A stretch of 5,069 nt of DNA, taken from the NCBI GenBank assembly GCA_007119835.1, contig SKOX01000463.1, positions 1-5,069 of the forward strand. Direction: 5' to 3'. Shown in pieces: positions 1-5,069 of the stretch. Made by a program: the position numbers and the translations under genes. Under the pieces are notes generated by a model. The model was not told the DNA's origin and did not search any database. It saw nothing but the letters and a program-made list of their open reading frames with translations. Position 1 is the stretch's first letter. Every line of letters begins with the position of its first letter. The stretch comes from Paracoccaceae bacterium (GTDB taxonomy: Bacteria; Pseudomonadota; Alphaproteobacteria; Rhodobacterales; Rhodobacteraceae).

Positions 1-284
1 CGGCGCGCGCGGCGTTCGTCTACGAGCAGCACGCCATACCGCCGAGCCCGGAGGCCAGCGCGCTCGGGCAGAGCGGCGGGCTCGACGTGATCGCCGCGTT
101 CTCTCCCCGCTCTGCGCGCCTCCTTGCAGACGCGGCCGGCGGCTGGCGGCTCGACCGGACGCGCAGCGCCGCGATCAGCGCAGCGGCAGACGCCCCGCTC
201 GCCGGCATCCTGCCCGCCGCGCGCCGCCAGATCGCGCCGAACCCGGACAGGGAGGGCATGATCGCGATCCTCTCCCGCCTGTAA
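1..284 (+). CDS. hemD: uroporphyrinogen-III synthase, C-terminal fragment (5' end outside window)
   Basis: This is the last 93 codons of an open frame entering from the left edge (first full codon at base 3, TAA at 282-284). Uroporphyrinogen-III synthase is a cytosolic enzyme that cyclises hydroxymethylbilane with inversion of ring D, the step that commits tetrapyrroles to haem, sirohaem or chlorophyll. The family has little strict sequence conservation. The call rests on the C-terminal pattern: a 'DVIAAFSPRSARLLADA' segment (the usual strand plus 'SP/S-x-SA' helix of the second lobe), then 'AAISAAADAPL' and a closing 'IAPNPDREGMIAIL' helix. It also rests on position, upstream of a mitofilin-type gene and hemY as in many Alphaproteobacteria. 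The N-terminal lobe is not visible, so completeness cannot be judged. Confidence 0.85.
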   Translation, partial: ARAAFVYEQHAIPPSPEASALGQSGGLDVIAAFSPRSARLLADAAGGWRLDRTRSAAISAAADAPLAGILPAARRQIAPNPDREGMIAILSRL

Positions 285-318
285 TTCCAGCCCGCGTTCA
301 TGCTGAAAGGCCAGCCGC

Positions 319-347
319 TTGTCCCCCATAGCGGCTTCGCCTAGTAT
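319..347 (+). promoter_or_regulatory. candidate sigma70-type promoter for the mic60-hemY unit
   Basis: TTGTCC at 319-324 and TAGTAT at 342-347 lie 17 nt apart. Each matches 4 of 6 consensus positions (TTGACA and TATAAT), and the segment is locally AT-richer than its surroundings. Transcription would start near 354, leaving a leader of about 40 nt before the ATG at 397. This is inferred from sequence only; the downstream genes may also be read through from hemD. Confidence 0.4.
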
Positions 348-365
348 CCGCCCGATGCGAAGAAG

Positions 366-379
366 CCCCGGCAACGGGG
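366..379 (+). promoter_or_regulatory. small GNRA-tetraloop hairpin in the mic60 leader
   Basis: CCCCG (366-370), loop GCAA (371-374) and CGGGG (375-379) form a perfect 5-bp G/C stem closed by a GNRA-type loop. It ends 17 nt before the mic60 ATG, next to the G-rich stretch 381-390 that would have to act as the ribosome-binding region. It could shape translation initiation or stabilise the mRNA, but it may also be chance in such G/C-rich DNA. Confidence 0.3.
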
Positions 380-396
380 GGCGGGGGCGAGATCAC

Positions 397-2322
397 ATGG
401 CAAACAAGAAGTCCAAATCCGGCAGGGACGAGGAGCGGATCGAATCGGAGCGCGACGCCGAACGCGAAGGTTTCGGCGACACGTCCGGTCCCGAGGTTTC
501 CGGAGCGCCGCCCCCGCCGGTCGGCCGGGAAGCTGCAGTCGGGGAGCCGGGGCAGTCGGAACGCGAGGCCGAGCGCGAGGCTTTCGGCGACACCTCGGGA
601 CCCGAGGTTTCCGGAACGCCGGCACCGCCAGCCGGACGGGACGCTGCGGCCGGGGCGCCGGGAGAGGCAGTTCCGGAGGAAGAAGCCGCGAGCGCGAAGC
701 CGGAGGATCAAAGCCGCATCGTCGCCGAGCAGATGAAGCCGCTCGACTCCGATGAAGTCGGAACCCCGCTCGCAGGCCCTGGCACAGCCAAGCGCGCCAA
801 GGAAGAGCGGGCCGACGAGACCGGGACCGGCGACATGCCGCCGCAGGCGGGCGCGGAGGGACTGCAGGACGCCTCTACGACCGATACCGCTCCCGCCGAC
901 CCACCGCCTACCGGCGGCGAGGCGACCACCCGGCCCGCCGATCCCTGGGCGACGCCCGGCGCGACGGTGGCCGCGGCGGCTGACGGTCGCCCGGAGGCCG
1001 CCGGCCCTGCGGACGATGGCAAGGCACCATCCGTCACCGCGGAGCCCGAGCCGGCTCCTGGTCGCGCGATGGGTTCCGGATCCGCGGGGGACGGTGGACG
1101 GAATGGCGGACGCGACGATGGACACCGAGGCGCGGCCGAGCGGCCGGACGGCGAGGCGGACGACGAAGGCGGCCGCTCGCTCGCCTCGACGCTTCTCATC
1201 GCGCTGCTCCTGCTGATCGCTGGCGCAGCCATCGGCATCTGGGGGGCGCCCCGTCTCGCGCCGCACCTGCCCACCGGCCTCGCGCCGGTGGCGGAGTGGC
1301 TGAGCCCCCGGGATCCTCAGCTCGAGAACCGTGTCGCCGCCCTCGAGGCCGAGACGGAGGCGGCCGTTACGGACGTCCGCGCCGAGGTGGACCGCCTTGC
1401 CGCGGAAGTGGCGGAACTGGAGGACGCGGCCGTGGCCGAGGCGCGTGTCGCCGAGCTCGAGGCCCGGATCGAGGACCAGATCGGCGATCAGATCGCCGCC
1501 ATGCGCGACGAACTCGCAGCCCTCGACGGCACCGAAACCCGCGAACGCCTTTCCCGGCTGGAAGCGGCGGTGGAGGGCCAGCAAGAGGTCCTCGCGTCGC
1601 TCCGAGAACAGTTCGCCCAGGTCGAGGTCGGAGAGACAGCGGCCCAGATCGACGCCTACGAAGCCGAGCTCGCCGGCCTCCGCGGCGAGATCCGCGACGT
1701 CGCGGGCCAGGTCGGCGCCCTCTCGCGCCGCATCGACGAGGTCGCCGCCGAAGCGCAACGCAGGGTCGAGACCGCCCGCGCCCGGGTAGAGGAGGTCGAG
1801 GCCGAGGCCGTGGCCAGCCTGACCCGCGCCGAGATCGAGTCGGACCTCGCCCAGATCCGCTCGGCGCTCGCCGCCGGAGCCCCTTACGAGGAGCCGGTCG
1901 AACGCCTGGCCACCCGTACCGACATCACCTTGCCCGATGGCCTTGCGGCTCCTGCGGCGGAAGGCGTGCCGACGCTTGCGAGCCTCCGGCAGGGCTTTCC
2001 CGACGCCGCCATGAGCGCCATTCGCGCCGATGTCCAGGCGCGCGCAGACGACGACTTCCTGGGCCGCCTCCGCGGCTTCGCCGAGGCGCAGGTTGCGACG
2101 CGTTCGCTGGAGCCGCGACCCGGTGACGACGCCGACGCGATCCTCTCGCGCATGGATGCCGCACTGCGTCAGGACGACCTGGAGACGGCGCTCGACGAGG
2201 CCGAAGCGCTGCCGCCTGCCGCGGCTGACGCCATGGCCGGCTGGCTCGAGGCCGCGCGCAGCCGGCAAGCAGCGATCCAAGGCTACGAGCAGGTCCAGGC
2301 CGACCTCTCGGCGATGAACTGA
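397..2322 (+). CDS. mitofilin/Mic60-like inner-membrane protein (alphaproteobacterial Mic60)
   Basis: A 641-residue membrane protein. Seen: a hydrophilic, Pro/Ala/Glu/Gly-rich and probably disordered tail (1-260) with a 37-residue tandem repeat (17-90); one hydrophobic helix (about 261-283, SLASTLLIALLLLIAG...); a long heptad-rich coiled coil (about 308-480); and a C-terminal helical region with the mitofilin pattern. That pattern comprises 'IRSALAAGAPYEEPVERLA' near 487-505, 'LRQGFPDAAM' around F534-P535, and a final 'LRQDDLETALDEAEALP...W' helix pair. Mitochondrial Mic60 shapes cristae as the MICOS core; alphaproteobacterial relatives are linked to intracytoplasmic membrane shape and outer-membrane contacts. 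By analogy the tail is cytoplasmic, with the coiled coil and mitofilin domain in the periplasm. The ATG at 397 is preferred to an in-frame TTG at 319, which lies inside a candidate promoter. The ribosome-binding site is only G-rich and not canonical. hemY starts 13 nt downstream. The family call is good; function in this organism is inferred. Confidence 0.85.
   Translation: MANKKSKSGRDEERIESERDAEREGFGDTSGPEVSGAPPPPVGREAAVGEPGQSEREAEREAFGDTSGPEVSGTPAPPAGRDAAAGAPGEAVPEEEAASAKPEDQSRIVAEQMKPLDSDEVGTPLAGPGTAKRAKEERADETGTGDMPPQAGAEGLQDASTTDTAPADPPPTGGEATTRPADPWATPGATVAAAADGRPEAAGPADDGKAPSVTAEPEPAPGRAMGSGSAGDGGRNGGRDDGHRGAAERPDGEADDEGGRSLASTLLIALLLLIAGAAIGIWGAPRLAPHLPTGLAPVAEWLSPRDPQLENRVAALEAETEAAVTDVRAEVDRLAAEVAELEDAAVAEARVAELEARIEDQIGDQIAAMRDELAALDGTETRERLSRLEAAVEGQQEVLASLREQFAQVEVGETAAQIDAYEAELAGLRGEIRDVAGQVGALSRRIDEVAAEAQRRVETARARVEEVEAEAVASLTRAEIESDLAQIRSALAAGAPYEEPVERLATRTDITLPDGLAAPAAEGVPTLASLRQGFPDAAMSAIRADVQARADDDFLGRLRGFAEAQVATRSLEPRPGDDADAILSRMDAALRQDDLETALDEAEALPPAAADAMAGWLEAARSRQAAIQGYEQVQADLSAMN
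445..666 (+). repeat. two-copy 111-nt tandem repeat inside the Mic60 N-terminal tail
   Basis: Copy 1 is 445-555 (residues 17-53) and copy 2 is 556-666 (residues 54-90), with no gap. By hand alignment 91 of 111 bases and 28 of 37 residues agree, with no indels. Each copy starts with a charged SER-x-AERE stretch, continues with the invariant core FGDTSGPEVSG, and ends in a Pro/Gly/Ala linker. About half of the changed codons are silent, so this is an old duplication rather than a recent slippage event. Confidence 0.95.
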
Positions 2323-2329
2323 GGGAAGG
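2321..2329 (+). promoter_or_regulatory. ribosome-binding site of hemY
   Basis: GAGGGAAGG sits 6 nt before the ATG at 2336 and overlaps the mic60 TGA (2320-2322). A ribosome finishing mic60 would be on top of it, which suggests translational coupling and supports the chosen hemY start. Confidence 0.75.
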
Positions 2330-2335
2330 CGCGTC

Positions 2336-3904
2336 ATGCTCTGGTCGGTCCTGAAAATCATCCTCTTCATCGCGCTGGCGGCAGCGCTCGCATTCGGCGT
2401 TCTCTGGATCGTCGACACGCCCGGCGAGGTGCGCGTCGCCTTCGCCGGCCGCGAGTTCTCGCTCACCCCCATCGCGGCGCTTGTCGGCCTGCTCGTCCTC
2501 CTCGCGCTCGCCCTCGTCATCCTCAAGGTCGTCGGCTTCATCATCGCGGTCTTCCGATTCCTGCTCGGGGACGAGACGGCGATCAGCCGCTACTTCCGCC
2601 GCCGGCGCGAGCGCCGCGGCTTCGAGGCGCTGGCCGACGGGCTGGTGGCGCTCGCCGCGGGGGACGCGAAGAATGCCACGCGCAAGGCGCAGAAGGCCGA
2701 GCGCCTCCTCGCCCGCCCCGACGTCACCCGGATCGTCAATGCCCAGGCCGCCGAGCTCGCCGGCGACGATCAGCGCGCCTACGATTACTACAAGAAGATG
2801 CTCGAGAGCGACCGGACCCGTTTCGTCGCCGTCAAGGGGCTGATGCAGAAGAAGCTCGCGGCGGGCGACACCGACACGGCCCTCGCGCTTGCCAAGAAGG
2901 CCTTCGCGCTGCGCCCGGACAATCCGGGCGTACTCACCGCGCTGTTCGACCTCCAATCCAAGAAGGCCGACTGGGCCGGGGCGCGGGAAACCATGAACGC
3001 CTCGATGCATGCGCGCCTGCTGCCGCGCGACGTCGGCACGCGCCGCGACGCGGTCCTCTCGCTCGCCGACGCGCGCGCCGCCTTCGCCGAGGGCAACGAG
3101 ACCCGCGGCAATGCTGCCGCCCTCCAGGCCAACAAGCTCGCGCCGGCGCTGATCCCCGCGGCCGCCCTTGCGGCCGAGGTGCACGCGCGGACGGGATACA
3201 AGCGCAAGGCAAAGAAGGTCGCGCTGAACGCCTGGTCGGCGAACCCGCACCCAGAGCTCGCGCAGGCCTTTGCCGCGATAGAGCCGAACGAGTCGCCGTC
3301 CGAGCGCCGCGCGCGCTTCGCGACGCTGATCGCGGCGAACCCGGACCATCCCGAGAGCCGGCTGCTCGGCGCCGAGCTCGCGCTTGCCGACGAGGACTTC
3401 CCGGCCGCGCGCAAGGCGCTCGGCGATCTCGCCGAGCGGGAGCCGACGACCCGCTCCCTCGCGCTCATGGCCGCAATCGAACGCGGGCAAGGCGCGCCCG
3501 AGACCGTGGTGCGGGGATGGCTCGCCCGCGCGCTCAGCGCCTCGAGGGGCCCGCAGTGGGTCTGCGGCAAGTGCAGCCACGTTCATGCCGACTGGGTGCC
3601 GGTCTGCGAGGAGTGCGGCGCCTTCGACACACTGAACTGGAAGCTCCCGCCGCACGCGGAAGACCCGCGCATCGCGGGCTCGGCGACGCTGCCGCTGCTC
3701 GTCGGGCGCGAGCCCGAAGCGGCCGGCGACGGACCGGCCGCGGAGCCCCGGTCTTCGGGCACGACCGCCGACGGGGCGGCACCGGACCTGAAGTCCGATC
3801 CGAAAACGGAGGCCGGGCAACGCACGACCGGACCGGGCCGGTCCCCGGTTGTCGAGGACGCCGAGGTCGCCGAGGAACCGCGCAAGGCCGCGAGCACGGC
3901 GTAG
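2336..3904 (+). CDS. hemY: HemY-type membrane TPR protein with C-terminal zinc ribbon
   Basis: A 522-residue protein. Two hydrophobic helices (about 5-26 and 44-73) enclose a short loop matching the HemY N-terminal pattern, with 'WIVDTPGEVRVAFAGREF' between them. Next come an arginine cluster (RRRRERR, 88-94), which places the rest in the cytoplasm by the positive-inside rule, and a TPR-like helical array (about 96-395, for example 'DTALALAKKAFALRPDNPGVL'). A four-cysteine ribbon (C410, C413, C424, C427; spacing C-x2-C-x10-C-x2-C, followed by W435) precedes a low-complexity acidic Ala/Pro/Gly tail (about 445-522). Proteobacterial HemY is associated with late haem synthesis, but its molecular role is unsettled. 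It is not the flavoprotein oxidase also called HemY in Gram-positive bacteria. The E. coli protein is about 400 residues; the extra length here is the ribbon and tail. The gene follows mic60 by 13 nt and is probably translated with it. Confidence 0.92.
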   Translation: MLWSVLKIILFIALAAALAFGVLWIVDTPGEVRVAFAGREFSLTPIAALVGLLVLLALALVILKVVGFIIAVFRFLLGDETAISRYFRRRRERRGFEALADGLVALAAGDAKNATRKAQKAERLLARPDVTRIVNAQAAELAGDDQRAYDYYKKMLESDRTRFVAVKGLMQKKLAAGDTDTALALAKKAFALRPDNPGVLTALFDLQSKKADWAGARETMNASMHARLLPRDVGTRRDAVLSLADARAAFAEGNETRGNAAALQANKLAPALIPAAALAAEVHARTGYKRKAKKVALNAWSANPHPELAQAFAAIEPNESPSERRARFATLIAANPDHPESRLLGAELALADEDFPAARKALGDLAEREPTTRSLALMAAIERGQGAPETVVRGWLARALSASRGPQWVCGKCSHVHADWVPVCEECGAFDTLNWKLPPHAEDPRIAGSATLPLLVGREPEAAGDGPAAEPRSSGTTADGAAPDLKSDPKTEAGQRTTGPGRSPVVEDAEVAEEPRKAASTA

Positions 3905-3932
3905 CTTCAGCGCGCGCCGCAAGCAGAGCGAG

Positions 3933-3960
3933 GAGCCGCGCGGCTTCGGTCGGGCGGCTC
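3933..3960. terminator. hairpin between convergent hemY and flgD, likely terminator
   Basis: GAGCCGC (3933-3939) pairs with GCGGCTC (3954-3960). After one G-G mismatch, four more pairs (3941-3944 with 3949-3952, one of them G-U) close a TTCG loop, giving the very stable C(UUCG)G tetraloop on the plus-strand RNA. It lies 29 nt after the hemY stop and overlaps the flgD stop (TGA on minus, 3961-3959). No T-run follows on either strand, so it is not a textbook intrinsic terminator; it may instead be an mRNA 3'-end stabiliser or work with Rho. The loop chemistry favours the hemY direction. Confidence 0.55.
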
Positions 3961-4618
3961 AGCGGACAGCGGTCACCGCGTCGACGGGCGTGCGCTCGCC
4001 CCCCTCGAGGACGAGTTCGGCACGTCCGTCGCTGAGGCGCACCTCCGTCACCGCCGCGAAGACACGGCCGGGCGTGCTGCCGAGCAGTTCCTCGCCGCGG
4101 TAGCTCTCGAGCGTGAAGCTGTAGGCACCGTGCGGCTGCGGCTCGCCGCCGACGCCGGTCCCGTCCCAGCGCGCGGTCGCGAGCGCCGGATCGACCGGCT
4201 GGCGCGCGACCACCTGGTCGAAGGCGTTGCGCACGACGAGGAGGGCCTTCTCCGCCTGCGGATCGGGCTCGACCTCGACCTCGACCGGCATGCCCTGGTA
4301 GTTCGCCGCCACCGGGGCCCGGACCTCGCGCCCGATCCACTGCGCCAGCCCGGCCGCCGGCCCGCCCGACAGCGCCTCGATGATCCGATCGAGCCGGTCG
4401 TTGCCGCGGATCTGCTGCTCGACCGCCGAGAAGCTGGCGAGCTGCGCGACGAACTCGGTCGACTGCAGCGGCTTCAGCGGGTCCTGGTTGCGCAGCTGCG
4501 AGGTGAGCAGCGTCAGGAAGGTCTGGAAGTCGGCTGCCGCCGTCGCTCCGGGCGAAGCCGGGTCGGCGCCTGGTGCGCGGCCGGCGGCGGGACCTGATTG
4601 CGTGGGCGCGATCTCCAT
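3959..4618 (-). CDS. flgD: flagellar hook-capping scaffold protein FlgD
   Basis: A 219-residue protein with the hallmark FlgD N-terminal block at residues 31-73: 'FQTFLTLLTSQLRNQDPLKP', then 'TEFVAQLASFSAVEQQ'. The preceding 30 residues are Ala/Pro-rich and flexible, as expected for the exported N-terminus. The C-terminal half has the FlgD tudor/Ig-like features: 'GREVRAP' (96-102), 'ARWDGTG' (149-155) and 'HGAYSFTLE' (163-171). It closes with a strand-rich segment ending '...VDAVTAVR'. FlgD is secreted by the flagellar type III system and caps the growing hook so that FlgE subunits can polymerise; it is then replaced by hook-filament junction proteins. The ATG at 4618 is supported by AAGGAG 9 nt upstream. 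fliK ends 18 nt before it, so the pair is probably one operon. Length is normal and nothing looks broken. Confidence 0.97.
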   Translation of the reverse strand: MEIAPTQSGPAAGRAPGADPASPGATAAADFQTFLTLLTSQLRNQDPLKPLQSTEFVAQLASFSAVEQQIRGNDRLDRIIEALSGGPAAGLAQWIGREVRAPVAANYQGMPVEVEVEPDPQAEKALLVVRNAFDQVVARQPVDPALATARWDGTGVGGEPQPHGAYSFTLESYRGEELLGSTPGRVFAAVTEVRLSDGRAELVLEGGERTPVDAVTAVR

Positions 4619-4627
4619 GGGGTCAGG

Positions 4628-4633
4628 CTCCTT
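4628..4633 (-). promoter_or_regulatory. ribosome-binding site of flgD
   Basis: The minus strand reads AAGGAG here, 9 nt before the flgD ATG and inside the 18-nt gap after the fliK stop. It is a strong Shine-Dalgarno match and fixes the flgD start. Confidence 0.85.
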
Positions 4634-4636
4634 CGC

Positions 4637-5069
4637 CTAAAGACGGATGTCGAGCCGCCCGTCGGCAAGACGGGCTGCGGGCAGGAATTCCAGGGGCAGA
4701 CGCTCCCCCTTCGCCGTGGCGGCCGCAGCCGGCGGCGCGGCACGTTCGTCCGGTGCCTCGTCGTGTCCCTCGCCGAAGTCGAGCGACACGTCCTCATAGC
4801 CAGCCGCGGCCAGATCGCGTTCCAGATCGCTCGCGTGCCGGCGCAGCATGTCCGCCACCTCGGGCCGCTCGGCGAGCACCACCGCCGTCAGCGCCCCGTC
4901 GATGACCCTGATCGCGATCTGCACCCGGCCGAGCTCCGGCGGATCGAGCCGTATCTCGACCCGCTCGCCATCGGCTCCGGCGATAGCGACCGCGACCTGC
5001 CCTGCCACGCTGGGCGGCGAAGCTGCGGTCGCGGGTGCCGCGGGTGCCGCAGCGGCGGCACCCGCGACC
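4637..5069 (-). CDS. fliK: flagellar hook-length control protein FliK, C-terminal part (5' end outside window)
   Basis: The frame is open from the right edge to TAG at 4639-4637, giving 143 visible residues. Visible residues 1-20 are an Ala/Pro linker. About 37-98 match the FliK C-terminal domain (Flg_hook): the core 'VEIRLDPPELGRVQIAIRV', then 'GALTAVVLAERPEVADMLRR' and 'LERDLAAAGYEDVSLDF'. FliK is a secreted molecular ruler; this domain contacts FlhB and switches export from rod-hook to filament substrates once the hook is long enough. After the domain is an Ala/Glu-rich stretch and a short conserved-looking end ('LEFLPAARLADGRLDIRL'). A GTG at 5008 is an internal valine, not the start, because the frame continues upstream and the ruler region must lie beyond the window. 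flgD follows by 18 nt. Confidence 0.9.
   Translation of the reverse strand, partial: VAGAAAAAPAAPATAASPPSVAGQVAVAIAGADGERVEIRLDPPELGRVQIAIRVIDGALTAVVLAERPEVADMLRRHASDLERDLAAAGYEDVSLDFGEGHDEAPDERAAPPAAAATAKGERLPLEFLPAARLADGRLDIRL
5027..5069. repeat. perfect 15-bp inverted repeat in the fliK Ala/Pro linker
   Basis: GGTCGCGGGTGCCGC (5027-5041) is the exact reverse complement of GCGGCACCCGCGACC (5055-5069), with a 13-nt spacer. The left arm also holds a 9-bp tandem duplication (GCGGGTGCC at 5031-5039 and 5040-5048). The right arm ends at the last base of the window, so the repeat may be longer. It is inside coding sequence for an Ala/Pro-rich linker, where low-complexity codons raise the chance of such matches. 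Confidence 0.8.

Noticed and set aside
313..336. Stem AGCCGCT/AGCGGCT with a 10-nt loop after hemD, as a possible hemD terminator.
   Set aside because: Only 7 bp with a large loop and no T-run, and it overlaps the candidate promoter; too weak to call.
319..396. In-frame TTG at 319 as the mic60 start, adding 26 residues.
   Set aside because: The TTG is the first base triplet of the candidate -35 box, the extra residues look unlike protein conserved in this family, and the ATG at 397 opens a typical Lys-rich hydrophilic N-terminus.
1318..1840. Coiled-coil region of mic60 read as an SMC, chromosome-partition or tape-measure-like protein.
   Set aside because: There is no Walker A/B motif or phage context; the membrane helix, C-terminal mitofilin pattern and haem-gene neighbours explain it better.
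298..2544. A 748-codon open frame on the minus strand across mic60 and the start of hemY.
   Set aside because: It mirrors a strongly supported plus-strand gene, has an arginine/glycine-rich translation with no recognisable domain, and is expected in about 70% GC DNA where stops are rare.
2336..3904. Reading HemY as protoporphyrinogen/coproporphyrinogen oxidase because of the shared name.
   Set aside because: No FAD-binding GxGxxG motif; it is a two-helix membrane TPR protein of the proteobacterial HemY family.
1925..3922. A 665-codon minus-strand open frame across hemY and the end of mic60.
   Set aside because: Same reasoning: antisense to two clear genes, low-complexity Arg/Ala/Gly translation, no family pattern and no plausible ribosome-binding context seen.
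4130..4597. A 155-codon plus-strand open frame antisense to flgD.
   Set aside because: It is the shadow of an unambiguous flgD gene and shows no family pattern.
5006..5008. GTG at 5008 as the start of a short complete protein.
   Set aside because: The frame stays open to the window edge through an Ala/Pro linker, no ribosome-binding site precedes it, and FliK proteins have a long N-terminal ruler region.

Overview
The window is about 70% GC and fully coding-dense. It carries the end of a haem-biosynthesis cluster on the plus strand, converging on flagellar hook-assembly genes on the minus strand. The order hemD – large mitofilin-type membrane protein – hemY is typical of Alphaproteobacteria. 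The flavour of FlgD and the zinc-ribbon-bearing HemY fit the Rhodobacterales or a close relative. The lineage call is inferred from gene order and protein style, not from a search.

Plus strand. Bases 1-284 hold the C-terminal 93 codons of uroporphyrinogen-III synthase (hemD). A 112-nt gap (285-396) follows, with a candidate sigma70-type promoter and a small GNRA-loop hairpin. Next is a 641-residue protein (397-2322) with a long disordered N-terminal tail, one membrane helix, a long coiled coil and a C-terminal mitofilin-like region. It is the alphaproteobacterial counterpart of mitochondrial Mic60. Thirteen bases later is hemY (2336-3904), a membrane-anchored TPR protein with a four-cysteine zinc ribbon and a disordered tail. 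The two genes are closely coupled and probably co-transcribed.

Minus strand. fliK (C-terminal part, running off the right edge at 5069) is followed after 18 nt by flgD (4618-3959). They encode the hook-length ruler and the hook-cap scaffold, which work together in hook assembly. The hemY and flgD ends face each other across about 54 nt. A strong hairpin there with a C(UUCG)G loop overlaps the flgD stop codon and probably separates the two transcription units.

No RNA genes, CRISPR arrays, insertion sequences or other mobile elements are visible. The most interesting points are the bacterial Mic60 inside the haem cluster, a diverged 37-residue tandem repeat in its predicted cytoplasmic tail, the LapB-like zinc ribbon in HemY, and the predicted placement of that tail and the HemY TPR/ribbon region on the same side of the membrane.
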